Assembly (NCBI GenBank): GCA_023544525.1
Contig: JAMJFU010000010.1
Location: 1-40,670, forward strand
Origin: Anaerolineae bacterium
GTDB lineage: Bacteria > Chloroflexota > Anaerolineae > JAAYZQ01
DNA: 40,670 nt
Direction of reading: 5' to 3'
Every line of letters begins with the position of its first letter. Within the stretch, counting starts at the first letter, position 1. Shown in pieces: positions 17,180 to 26,590 of this stretch. The notes under the pieces were generated by a model. The model ran no database searches, was not told where the DNA came from, and saw nothing but the letters and a program-made list of their open reading frames with translations. The position numbers and the translations under genes are program-made.

Positions 17180-17279
17180 ATACTGGACCAGTCTTGATCA
17201 GATGCAGAGGTCTTTCTAGCAGCTCTAACGCACATGGTATAGCGCAGTATCTGGCATCGGACAAAGACTGGTCCAGTAT
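17180..17279. repeat. 100-bp element bounded by 16-bp perfect inverted repeats
   Basis: ATACTGGACCAGTCTT (17180-17195) is repeated in exact inverse as AAGACTGGTCCAGTAT (17264-17279). Each end also contains an internal near-palindrome, ACTGG-W-CCAGT. No target-site duplication is seen, so it may be either a small non-autonomous mobile element or a pair of operator sites 84 bp apart. It ends 45 bp upstream of the glmS promoter. Confidence 0.7.
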
Positions 17280-17324
17280 CGCAGTATGCACCGGCTCGGC
17301 GTTCTGGTGTGCTGTGCGGCTAGC

Positions 17325-17353
17325 TTGTCTTTTGGGCCCGATTCGTTTATAAT
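17325..17353 (+). promoter_or_regulatory. Promoter of the glmS ribozyme-glmS transcript
   Basis: TTGTCT (17325-17330), 17 nt, TATAAT (17348-17353). Transcription from about 17360 gives a leader of roughly 435 nt that contains the whole ribozyme. Confidence 0.8.
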
Positions 17354-17454
17354 GGTCCCACTGAGACGCAAGCTGGGCGCTCGCCCGCACCTGGGGAAAG
17401 GAGGTCACCAGCCAGGAGAGACACCCACTTACAGGTACATCACCTGGGGAAGAC

Positions 17455-17681
17455 AGCGCCAGGACCTGGTCGCCACTACAGGCGGCGAGGTTGACGAGGA
17501 GGAGGTTCCCCGTCTCACGGCGGGGCTAACGCCGGCCATCCCCCGATGGCCGGGCGGAAAATCGACAGATCGGCGGATGCCTCCCGGGCCAGACCATAGC
17601 CCGTATCTTTCCCTCCAGAAGACACACGCGCCGTACAAAACCGCCGGGTGACCGGCGGCACAAAGGGCCGCGCTGATGGTC
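17455..17681 (+). ncRNA. glmS self-cleaving ribozyme (glucosamine-6-phosphate responsive)
   Basis: The leader of glmS carries the conserved core of the glmS ribozyme in the right order. AGCGCC begins at 17455, with predicted cleavage between A17455 and G17456. It is followed by AGGAC and a P2 hairpin (CCTGGTCGCC/GGCGGCGAGG, one mismatch). Next are GTTGACGAGGAGGAGGTT, then ATCGAC...ATCGGCGGATGCCTCCCGG closing P3, and the hairpin GGGC...GCCC followed by GTA. The P4.1-like element is AAAACCGCCGG-GTGA-CCGGCGGCACAAAG. The blocks agree with my memory of the Bacillus subtilis and B. anthracis ribozymes. In that family glucosamine-6-phosphate acts as a cofactor for self-cleavage, which triggers mRNA decay and so gives feedback control of GlmS. 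A 53-nt insertion (17508-17560) forms two extra hairpins. The 3' boundary is approximate. Confidence 0.93.
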
Positions 17682-17795
17682 ACGATGGCCAGCGTTACGC
17701 TGGCAGCAGAACGCAAGCCGCCTATCTCCCCTTCCTCACTGCGACTCCCCGGGCCGGGCTTGCGACGCACCTATCTTCCGCAAGGAGGGAAGCCC

Positions 17796-19655
<1,860 letters not shown>

Positions 19656-19704
19656 GCGGCCTCCGAATAGGGTACGGGCGCACGGCTGCGCACCCCACAA
19701 AGAC

Positions 19705-19747
19705 TCAGGGCAGACGGCGTATCACGCCGTCTGCCCTGATATTTTAA
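19705..19747 (+). terminator. Rho-independent terminator of glmS
   Basis: A perfect 15-bp stem TCAGGGCAGACGGCG/CGCCGTCTGCCCTGA with a 5-nt loop is followed by TATTTTAA. Confidence 0.88.
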
Positions 19748-19854
19748 CGGTGAGTGGCCACCGTGCCACGACTACTCCTGACTCCTCACTTCTACCTTCA
19801 GGATATCACAAAAATCCCTTTCCTACCGCAGGGGATGGTTGGAATTGCCTACGA

Positions 19855-19881
19855 GAAGAGTTGGAAGAGTTGGAGCTGGGA
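19855..19881. repeat. Short 9-mer tandem repeat (GAAGAGTTG)
   Basis: GAAGAGTTG occurs twice in tandem (19855-19872), followed by a degenerate third unit GAGCTGGGA. It lies in the 350-bp gene-free region between glmS and the cytochrome gene and resembles the GTTGG-containing 9-mers at 39191-39226. Confidence 0.45.
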
Positions 19882-19904
19882 CGCAACGGGGCAGGCGCAC
19901 GGCA

Positions 19905-19941
19905 AGGGAAAAGGGGAGAGACCTGGCGGGCCTCTCCCCTT
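19905..19941 (-). terminator. Terminator of the DUF4418-ABC-cytochrome operon
   Basis: AAGGGGAGAG (19911-19920) and CTCTCCCCTT (19932-19941) form a 10-bp stem. Read on the minus strand it is followed by TTTTCCCTT. It lies about 65 nt after the stop codon of the multiheme cytochrome gene. Confidence 0.7.
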
Positions 19942-20007
19942 CTGACGTCAGACCGGGACCCTATAGAGATTGTGGTAAAGCCTCAGCAACGTACCCGCTT
20001 TCCGCTG

Positions 20008-22389
20008 TCAGCGCAGGATCACGGGCAAGTAGATATGGTATGGATAGCCCGCTACCACGCATAGCATATTACTCAACCCCGATTCGCATTCGGTGTACGT
20101 TGAGGTAACATAGTAGCAGTACTGCTCACCTGGTGTAAGGCCGGAATCGGTATAGGTGGTGACGGTGCCCGTTTCTGCGATGAACTGGTATTTTCCCGCC
20201 TGGTCGTAGTACAGCCGGTAGCCGGTGACTTGACTGTCTGCTGTGTGTTCATCGCTCCAGGCCAGGGTGGCTTCGGCCGGTCCGGCCTGTGCCGACAGCA
20301 GGTTCGGGACGGGTGGCTGGCAGACGGGTGGGACTACTTCGATGGCGGCCTGGGCCATCAGATAGGGCGCAGCTCCGGGGACGTCCTTGTTGTGGGTCCA
20401 CAGATCCCAGATGGTGTCGCCCCAGGCCCGGAGTTGCTCGAAGAAGGCATCGGTCTGCACCACATAGGCCTCAGGGGGCAGGGTCAGCTGGCCCGGCGTG
20501 GCATTGATCTCGTGCCGCAGGAACTGGATATACTCGCGGCTGGTGGTCTGGTAGTAGAGGTTGACCTCGATGGCGTCTGGATTCAGCCCGGCGGGCAGCG
20601 AGACGCTGACGTCGTCGTATCCCCCGGCATACTCGGCTGCTGAGAAATAGTCGGGACGTGAAACCCCTTCCCAGACCGGATCGACCAGCCGTTCGTCGGC
20701 CTCGTCGATGAGGAAGCCCTTAGGCGGGATGCGGTTGTCCTTGTAGCGGCCAGTCGACAGCACAAAGTGGAACGTCGTCTCACCCAGAGCGGGGTCCAGC
20801 GAGGTCTTGGCCTCGTAGACCAGCGCATCCACGTGCTCCTCGTTGATGCCCAAAGGTGCTCCTGGTAACCCCTTGAGGGTGCCGACGGCCGCGTCGTAGG
20901 GATTGATCTCGTAAATGAGCGCACCGAGGGCGTAGGCGCGGATGTTGACAAACATACGCCTGCCCTCGGGATAGCCACTGATCAGTTTGTGACCTGTCTG
21001 GTTCTGGATCCGGAAGTGCAGCGTATCGGTGCCAGAATCATAGGCGGCGTTCTGGATGGTGGCCGCCAGGTCCAGCTGCTGTTTGGCCCGATCTGAACCG
21101 GCCAACAGCATCGTCGGGGTAATGCCCACGCCCTGCTCCAGGTCCAGTGTCAGGGTCAACGCCCCCTGGTACAGCAGATCATGGTTCGTCTGGTCATAGT
21201 TCGGCGAACCGGGAATGGCACTGGCCAGCACCCACGAGACCCAGGCGTTGCCGCCGGTCAGGTCATGGAGCGGCTGGCCGCTGAGGGGGTGCTCTACGCT
21301 CCCGTCGGGGCGCAGGATGGCATTGTTGCTGTCCGAACCCTGCCCGACCACGTCACGCATGTGGCAGTCCTGGCACTTGGCGATGTAGTCGTTGGCGTAG
21401 GAGGTTTCGAACTGGTCCGGCGCAAAGGGCCCCAGGCCGGGGGCCCCAGCCTGCTGGCCGTAGGCCGAGATGGCAAATTCGGACCAGGTGCGCTCGACGT
21501 GAAAGTAAGAGTAGGCAGGGTCCAGCTCCGTGGGGAGCGGATCCGTCGGATCGGCGCCCAGGTTGTGGAGGGCAGGGTTCGACACGTCGTGGCAGCTATT
21601 GCAGAAGTAGCGGCTCTTGTGGTAGCGGCTGTAGAGCCGGTCGTGTCCCTCCTGCGCATCGGCAAAGGAGGCACGCCTCGGTTCTAGCTCGCTCACAAAG
21701 TACTGACCGCCCGCGTTTTCGACGTAGGCTGGGCTCACGGGCCGGTTGTCGGGGCCAAAGAAGGGATCGCCGTTGAACAGCAGCGTACCCTGCGCCTGGA
21801 TGACGTCTTCATTATAGGTCAGCAGGGCTTCATCCGCCGACGGCCAGTCGCTGAGATTGGTCTCATCCCAGTAGTTGAGCCAGTCGTTCCCCTCCCGCAT
21901 GCCGGCGTAGGTGTCCTCGAAGAATGGGTCGTACATGCGGTGACAGAAGTCGCAGGTCAACCCGTCAAAGTCGTCGAGGCGCATGGCCGAGGCGTTGGCC
22001 GGGTCCGACCGCCCCCCCAGCCACCCAGCCGGGAAGTGGCAGCGCTCGCAGATGTCCCCCGCATTGGGGTTGCCGTCGAGCGCATACATCGAGTCCTGGA
22101 TGGCGACGGTCATGGCCGGCCACAGCAAAAAGTCGCGAGCGGCCTGGGCCATCATCGAGCCGTTCCAGTTGAAACCCGGCTCCACTGCCGAGTTGTAGCC
22201 CTGGTGGCAACGAAGGCAAACGTCGGCCTCGTTGATGTCCACATTGTTCTCAGGATTGGGTTGCGTGCCCGGCATCCTCACCAGCGGGTCGTCCTGCACA
22301 GCCGGCGGAGGCTGGGCCAACACTGCCGTGCTGACGAGCGCAAGCGCCGCCAGCACCGCGGCCAGCATGAGACTCCTTTTTCCAAGCAT
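20008..22389 (-). CDS. Secreted five-heme cytochrome c with fibronectin type III domain and Y-L-P-V tail
   Basis: The 793-residue product starts with a signal peptide (MLGKRSLMLAAVLAALALVSTAVLAQ). Five CxxCH heme motifs are visible: CLRCH (58-62), CERCH (114-118), CDFCH (146-150), CNSCH and CQDCH (both between roughly 260 and 350). A long beta-rich region follows, then a fibronectin-III-like domain (about 695-780: GPAEATLAWSDEH, GYRLYYDQAG, YTDSGLTPGEQYCYYV). The protein ends YPYHIYLPVILR, the export or anchoring tail seen elsewhere in this window. It should carry electrons outside the membrane; the partner is unknown. ATG 22389 has AAGGAGGAGG upstream; the track start 27 nt earlier is a TTG. 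It lies 40 nt after the ABC ATPase and is the last gene of that operon. Confidence 0.88.
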   Translation of the reverse strand: MLGKRSLMLAAVLAALALVSTAVLAQPPPAVQDDPLVRMPGTQPNPENNVDINEADVCLRCHQGYNSAVEPGFNWNGSMMAQAARDFLLWPAMTVAIQDSMYALDGNPNAGDICERCHFPAGWLGGRSDPANASAMRLDDFDGLTCDFCHRMYDPFFEDTYAGMREGNDWLNYWDETNLSDWPSADEALLTYNEDVIQAQGTLLFNGDPFFGPDNRPVSPAYVENAGGQYFVSELEPRRASFADAQEGHDRLYSRYHKSRYFCNSCHDVSNPALHNLGADPTDPLPTELDPAYSYFHVERTWSEFAISAYGQQAGAPGLGPFAPDQFETSYANDYIAKCQDCHMRDVVGQGSDSNNAILRPDGSVEHPLSGQPLHDLTGGNAWVSWVLASAIPGSPNYDQTNHDLLYQGALTLTLDLEQGVGITPTMLLAGSDRAKQQLDLAATIQNAAYDSGTDTLHFRIQNQTGHKLISGYPEGRRMFVNIRAYALGALIYEINPYDAAVGTLKGLPGAPLGINEEHVDALVYEAKTSLDPALGETTFHFVLSTGRYKDNRIPPKGFLIDEADERLVDPVWEGVSRPDYFSAAEYAGGYDDVSVSLPAGLNPDAIEVNLYYQTTSREYIQFLRHEINATPGQLTLPPEAYVVQTDAFFEQLRAWGDTIWDLWTHNKDVPGAAPYLMAQAAIEVVPPVCQPPVPNLLSAQAGPAEATLAWSDEHTADSQVTGYRLYYDQAGKYQFIAETGTVTTYTDSGLTPGEQYCYYVTSTYTECESGLSNMLCVVAGYPYHIYLPVILR

Positions 22390-22429
22390 TTGTCCTCCTC
22401 CTTGTGTAGCCTGCAAAGTGGAAAACGGG

Positions 22430-23104
22430 TTACGGACTCACTATCTCTCCTTCAGCCATCTGGATCGAGCGCGTCCCGTAGCTGGCCAGATCGATGGAGT
22501 GGGTCACCAGCAGGGCCGTCACGCCGGTCTCGGTGTGGATGCCGCGGAATAGCTCCATGATTTCGTGTTCGGTGGCCTCGTCCAGATCGCTGGTCGGCTC
22601 GTCGGCCAGAAGCAGTTCCGGCTCGTTCATCAGGGCTCGGGCAATGACCACCCGCTGTTGCTGCCCGCCGGAGAGCTGGCGCGGGAACGATTTGAACTTG
22701 TCGGCCAGGCCCACCTGCTCCAGAAGCTGGGTCGCCCGCTCGTACACGCGCTCCTGGTTCTGCTCGCCGCCAAACATCTTGGGCAGCATGACGTTCTCCA
22801 CGGCGGTCAGCGTCGGCAGCAGGCTGGCAAACTGAAAGACAAAGCCGATCTTTTGGTTGCGCAGCAGGGACTGCTCCTTGTCGGGCAGCTTCCACACCTC
22901 GATGTTGTCCAGGAGGACCTGGCCTGAGGTCGGCCGGGTCAGCCCGGCGACCAGGTTGAGCAGCGTCGTCTTGCCTGAACCTGAGCGTCCGGTGATGACC
23001 ACGAACTCTCCGCGCTCAACGTGCAAGGAGACGTCCCTTACCGCGGGGACGACGACCTCTTTGCTCACCGGATAGATCTTGGAAACTCTATTCAGAGATA
23101 TCAT
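22430..23104 (-). CDS. ABC transporter ATP-binding protein (MacB/LolD-type)
   Basis: This 224-residue ATPase has Walker [13 protein letters not shown] near 39, the Q-loop in [17 protein letters not shown], signature [15 protein letters not shown], Walker [14 protein letters not shown] and the H-loop in [10 protein letters not shown]. The [10 protein letters not shown]...P and ADEPTSDLD blocks are those of the MacB/LolD/FtsE group, which works with FtsX-like permeases as a mechanotransmission machine instead of a classical channel importer. The two permease genes lie directly upstream (4-nt gap to the nearer one), so it is certainly their partner. GAGGGAG precedes ATG 23104. Confidence 0.94.
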   Translation of the reverse strand: MISLNRVSKIYPVSKEVVVPAVRDVSLHVERGEFVVITGRSGSGKTTLLNLVAGLTRPTSGQVLLDNIEVWKLPDKEQSLLRNQKIGFVFQFASLLPTLTAVENVMLPKMFGGEQNQERVYERATQLLEQVGLADKFKSFPRQLSGGQQQRVVIARALMNEPELLLADEPTSDLDEATEHEIMELFRGIHTETGVTALLVTHSIDLASYGTRSIQMAEGEIVSP

Positions 23105-23108
23105 GGGC

Positions 23109-24302
23109 TCACTCCCTCATCGAGATGGCCGGATCCTGGAGGCTGATCCTCACGGCCGGGATCAAGGCGGCGACGACGACACCAGCCAGGGCCAGTGCCA
23201 GGGCGCCCAGCCCCAGGGCAGCCAGGCCCAGCGGAGCCGGGATGAGGAAGGGTGTCCCCATCAGGCCGACGATCAGCGTCCGGAACAGGTAGATGGCCAG
23301 GATGGCCACGGCGATGCCGGTGACGCCACCGGCCAGGGCCAGGAGGACGGCCTCGAGTATCAATGACTTTAGGACGGTGGTGCGCCGTGCGCCCAGGGCG
23401 CGCATGACGCCGATGTGCCGCCGCCGCTCGTTGACGACCAACGAAAACACGACGGCGATGAGGGCCATGGCCAGCAGCCAGATGATGCCCAGCAGGGCCA
23501 CCACGCTGTTCAGCAAGCTCAGGAGCTGCTCACGCTGGCCCTTGAACAGCTTGTTGGTCTCCAGAGGCGTCACGCCTGGGATGGCCGCATCGATCTCTGC
23601 AGCTACCTGCTCGACGTTAGCGTCCGTGCTGACTTTGACCATGACCGAGGATATCGTGCGGGGCGGGATGTCCATGACCTTGACTGCCTCCGTGACCGAC
23701 GCGCGCGCGATCTCGAACGCTGTGTCAAAGGTAAAGAACATGCTCTGGTCCAGTCCTGTGCCTGTCGGGTCGAGGCTGCCTGCCAGATCCAGGGCATACC
23801 CGTAGACCAGCAGCACGCCTTCGTCCCTGGGCACGTACACCAGGCTGCCGCCGACCGCCTCCCCCACCTCGAGACCACCGTCGAGGTTCTTCTCCAGCCA
23901 AGGTGTCAGGGTAAAGTCGGTCTCTGGCTCGTAGGCGATGAGGAACATCTCGGGCACGGAGCAGCAGGTCGCCCCGCGCAGTGTGGATAGGTAGAGCTGG
24001 GGTGAGGTCGCTACCACGCCGGGCACGGCCGCAACCTGGTCCTTGATGGTGTCGGGCATCCAGCAGTGGACGGGGATGCCCATCAGCAGCGCGCTCTCCA
24101 GGCGTTGCTCGTGCCCTTCCGGGATGACGATGATGTCCGCGCCCAGCCGCTCCAAGGCCAGCTGCAGGCTGGTATTGGCGCCGCGGATGACCAGCGTGGA
24201 CGAGATGACGAAACCGGCCATCAGCGCCGCGCAGAAAAAGACAACCCAACCACGGAAAGAGTTGCCTGTCGCGTTGCGGATGGCAAGGCGGATCATTTGC
24301 AC
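23109..24302 (-). CDS. ABC transporter permease, FtsX/MacB type (second of a pair)
   Basis: The 397-residue membrane protein has one N-terminal helix (about 16-36, VVFFCAALMAGFVISSTLVI), an extracytoplasmic MacB-type core (about 40-270), and three C-terminal helices of the FtsX domain (VVALLGIIWLLAMALIAVVF, VLLALAGGVTGIAVAILAIY, LGALALALAGVVVAALIPAV). It ends SLQDPAISMRE, closely matching the end of its neighbour (SQQEPALSMRE). The core contains adjacent cysteines in GATCCSVPEMFLIAYEP. AGGAGG is placed 7 nt before a GTG at 24302, the chosen start; an ATG two codons later is the alternative. It is clearly a tandem duplicate of the upstream permease. Confidence 0.92.
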   Translation of the reverse strand: MQMIRLAIRNATGNSFRGWVVFFCAALMAGFVISSTLVIRGANTSLQLALERLGADIIVIPEGHEQRLESALLMGIPVHCWMPDTIKDQVAAVPGVVATSPQLYLSTLRGATCCSVPEMFLIAYEPETDFTLTPWLEKNLDGGLEVGEAVGGSLVYVPRDEGVLLVYGYALDLAGSLDPTGTGLDQSMFFTFDTAFEIARASVTEAVKVMDIPPRTISSVMVKVSTDANVEQVAAEIDAAIPGVTPLETNKLFKGQREQLLSLLNSVVALLGIIWLLAMALIAVVFSLVVNERRRHIGVMRALGARRTTVLKSLILEAVLLALAGGVTGIAVAILAIYLFRTLIVGLMGTPFLIPAPLGLAALGLGALALALAGVVVAALIPAVRISLQDPAISMRE

Positions 24303-24347
24303 AGAATTGCCTCCTGTACGGAAACTGTGATACCGGCCATGACGATG

Positions 24348-25544
24348 CTATTCTCGCATGGACAATGCCGGTTCTTGCTGGCTGAGCCTCGATGCCGGGA
24401 TCCAGGCTGCCACCGTGACACTCAGCACAGCTAGCGCCAACCCCGCCACGATCAGCCCGGCGAGTATAGGCGCAGGTGGCAGCGTGATCAGGATGCCAGC
24501 GGCTCGGGCGATCTGCTTCTGAAAGAGCCCCGCGGCAAGCACGGCCAGGCCGATGCCGGCCAGGCCCCCTGACAGGGCCAGCACGATCCCTTCGGCCAGC
24601 AGGGTCTGGAGGACCAATCTGCTGGTCGCGCCCAGCGCCCGCAGCGTCCCGATCTCCCGTTGCCGCGCGTTGGCGGCCAGCGAAAAGACCAGGCCCATGA
24701 AGAGCGTCGACAGCAGCCAGGTCAGGCCGGCCAGGGCCAGCACTGTGCGCAACAGGCCGACCATCTGGGCCCGCTGCGTTTGGAAAAAGCCGGTACTCTC
24801 GATCGGTACCACGCCGGGCACCTGTTCCAGGATCCGAACCGCCACCTCGTGGGGGTCGCTGCCCAGCCGGACCTTGACCATGGCGCTGGAGATGCTCTCG
24901 GGCGCTATCTGAAACGGCGGCCGGGGTTGGTTCTGCACCTGCTCCAGGATGGCCAGCGCGGTGTCAAAGCTGACAAACAGGGTTTGGTCGACGTCGCCGC
25001 CCGTCTCCTGCAGGGTCCGCACCAACTTGAGCGGATAACCATAAACCTGCATCTTGTCGCCGCCATCCGGGATCGACACGGCTGCACCGCCAATCGCCTC
25101 GCCCAGGCGCAGGTTGCCAACGGGATCGTGGTCCAGCCAGGGTTTGAGCACAAAGTCGGAGCGCGGATCATAGGCTACCAGGTACATTTCGGGCAAGGCG
25201 CAGTAGGGGCTGTCGGTCAGGGTCGAAAGATAGAGCTGAGGCGTGATGGCCTCCACCCCTTCCACGGCCCTGACCCGATCCATATAGGCCCGGGGCATCC
25301 AGCGAGCGGTGATCATGCCCACCAGGTGCGCACCGTCAAAGTCCTGAGACATCGTGCCCCAGGGGATGACCATGATGTCGGCGCCCATGCGGCTCAGATT
25401 CTGCCTCAGGCCACTCTCTGCGCCGCGCACGACCAGCGTCGCCGACAGGCTCAGGCCGGCCACCAGCGCGGCGCAGACCAGGATGGCCCCGCTCCTGAAC
25501 AGGTTGCCCAGGATGTTTCTCCAGACCAACCTGGCTCTGGTCAA
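24348..25544 (-). CDS. ABC transporter permease, FtsX/MacB type (first of a pair)
   Basis: The 398-residue protein has the same layout as its neighbour: an N-terminal helix (AILVCAALVAGLSLSATLVV), a periplasmic-type core and three C-terminal helices. The core motif YCALPEMYLVAYDPRSDF aligns with CCSVPEMFLIAYEPETDF in the second permease, so one Cys is shared and one is unique. The start is unusual: TTG at 25544, overlapping the DUF4418 stop codon as TTGA, with GAGG about 5 nt upstream. The pair probably forms a heterodimer served by the ATPase at 22430-23104. A substrate is not evident; lipoprotein, peptide or metal-chelate handling are all possible for this class. Confidence 0.92.
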   Translation of the reverse strand: MTRARLVWRNILGNLFRSGAILVCAALVAGLSLSATLVVRGAESGLRQNLSRMGADIMVIPWGTMSQDFDGAHLVGMITARWMPRAYMDRVRAVEGVEAITPQLYLSTLTDSPYCALPEMYLVAYDPRSDFVLKPWLDHDPVGNLRLGEAIGGAAVSIPDGGDKMQVYGYPLKLVRTLQETGGDVDQTLFVSFDTALAILEQVQNQPRPPFQIAPESISSAMVKVRLGSDPHEVAVRILEQVPGVVPIESTGFFQTQRAQMVGLLRTVLALAGLTWLLSTLFMGLVFSLAANARQREIGTLRALGATSRLVLQTLLAEGIVLALSGGLAGIGLAVLAAGLFQKQIARAAGILITLPPAPILAGLIVAGLALAVLSVTVAAWIPASRLSQQEPALSMRE

Positions 25545-25960
25545 ACGACCTCGGCCTCCCGGCCCCAGGAAAAGACAACGGTCACCAGGCTGATGCCTAT
25601 GACCAGTGCCCCCATAAAGATGAGCGCTGGTTTCATCGTCGAGACGCAGGGCATGTCAGGGTTCATGCACACGCCGATGAGGCTCGTGGGCAAGAGGATG
25701 GCCAAGGCACCCAGCGTTGTGCCGGTGATGCCCAGGATGCGGCGAGATTCTTTGCGCTGGCTAAAGCCCATCATCAGCCCCACAGCCAGCAGGGGCAAGC
25801 CCAGGCCCAGCTCAGCGCGGCCGGTCCAGTGGCACTTCATAGAGATCTGCCGGCCGTCGGCCAGGGTCAACATGCGCCCGGCCGACTCACAGTCGGTGAA
25901 CATGGGTACGACGGCGATGGCGATGGCCAGGATGGCGATTGCGGCAGCTGCAAGTTTCAT
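25541..25960 (-). CDS. DUF4418-family membrane protein
   Basis: The 139-residue protein has about four hydrophobic segments (AAAAIAILAIAIAVVPMFTDC, LGLGLPLLAVGLMMGF, ILGITGTTLGALAILLP, ALIFMGALVIGISLVTVVF). Cysteines lie near the outer ends of the segments: MFTDCES, MKCHWTGRAE, VCMNPDMPCVSTMKPAL. This pattern and the K-C-H-W-T-G-x-A motif are those of DUF4418 as I know it, whose function is unknown and which is often next to FtsX-type permeases. ATG 25960 follows GGGAGGG and a promoter at 25992-26020, so it is the first gene of the operon; the track start 20 codons upstream falls inside the promoter. It overlaps the next gene by 4 nt. Confidence 0.85.
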   Translation of the reverse strand: MKLAAAAIAILAIAIAVVPMFTDCESAGRMLTLADGRQISMKCHWTGRAELGLGLPLLAVGLMMGFSQRKESRRILGITGTTLGALAILLPTSLIGVCMNPDMPCVSTMKPALIFMGALVIGISLVTVVFSWGREAEVV

Positions 25961-25991
25961 TCTTTTTCCCTCCCTTGATTGTGCTTGGTTG

Positions 25992-26020
25992 ATTGTATCG
26001 TGCTTTGGTTCCGAAAGCAA
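25992..26020 (-). promoter_or_regulatory. Promoter of the DUF4418-ABC-cytochrome operon
   Basis: On the minus strand TTGCTT (26015-26020), 17 nt, TACAAT (25992-25997), giving a leader of about 25 nt before ATG 25960. Confidence 0.7.
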
Positions 26021-26060
26021 GTACGATGATTGACGTAAGCCAGATAATTACATTTTGCCT

Positions 26061-26590
26061 TTGAGACAGGGCAGGGAAACCCAACCCCTACCACGAGGTC
26101 ACTCGTAGGGGCGCGGTCATCGCGCCTGGGATGGTCCAGTTGGCCAAATGCAATTATCCCAATGACATAGGTCCGGCTCTTGCAGGGGCGTCATTGCCAG
26201 GGAGGGGATCGGGTGCGGCGACCTTGCACCCGCAGAGGGCCATAGCTTCGGCCGAGGGACAGGCCCAGGAGGGACAGGATCCTGTCACTGCAACCGGTGA
26301 ACGGGTCTCCGGTGAGCAAGGGAAAGATCGCTTGCCCTCGGTTGCCCTCGGGGCGGGCATCGCTCGCAAACGGCACCTGCCGCTCGCGACGACAAGCGTG
26401 TCTTCTCCTGCATAGTTGACACCGTGGGCCACGTACTATGGGCACTGAGGCTGGACGGGAGGTTGGGCGACCTGGCGCCAAGCCTGGTGGCTGGCGCAAG
26501 GCACCTATCCTCCACTGCTGAGAGCCTGCCCGTCTCTTCCCGATGGTCACGGCGCTTACTCTGGAGACAATGGCTTTCTGTAGCCCGCTG
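26061..26590. other. Gene-free spacer of about 530 nt with hairpins
   Basis: No frame here resembles a protein or has a ribosome-binding site. Two adjacent hairpins occur: CCCCTAC...GTAGGGG (26085-26111, with an inner CGAG/CTCG stem) and GGCGCG-GTCAT-CGCGCC (26111-26127). They could end the transcript of the upstream membrane-protein gene. TTGCCCTCGG is repeated in tandem at 26332-26351. Confidence 0.4.

Noticed and set aside
17180-17279. Calling the inverted-repeat element a MITE outright
   Set aside because: No target-site duplication is visible and copy number cannot be assessed from one window.
17592-17681. GACCAT/ATGGTC as the closing helix of the glmS ribozyme
   Set aside because: The pairing is perfect, but GACCAT lies in the loop of the GGGC/GCCC hairpin expected from the Bacillus ribozymes, so it may be accidental; I used it only to mark an approximate 3' limit.
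24660-26033. 457-codon + strand frame across the permease and DUF4418 genes
   Set aside because: It runs antisense through two well-supported membrane proteins and has no recognisable family; shadow ORF.
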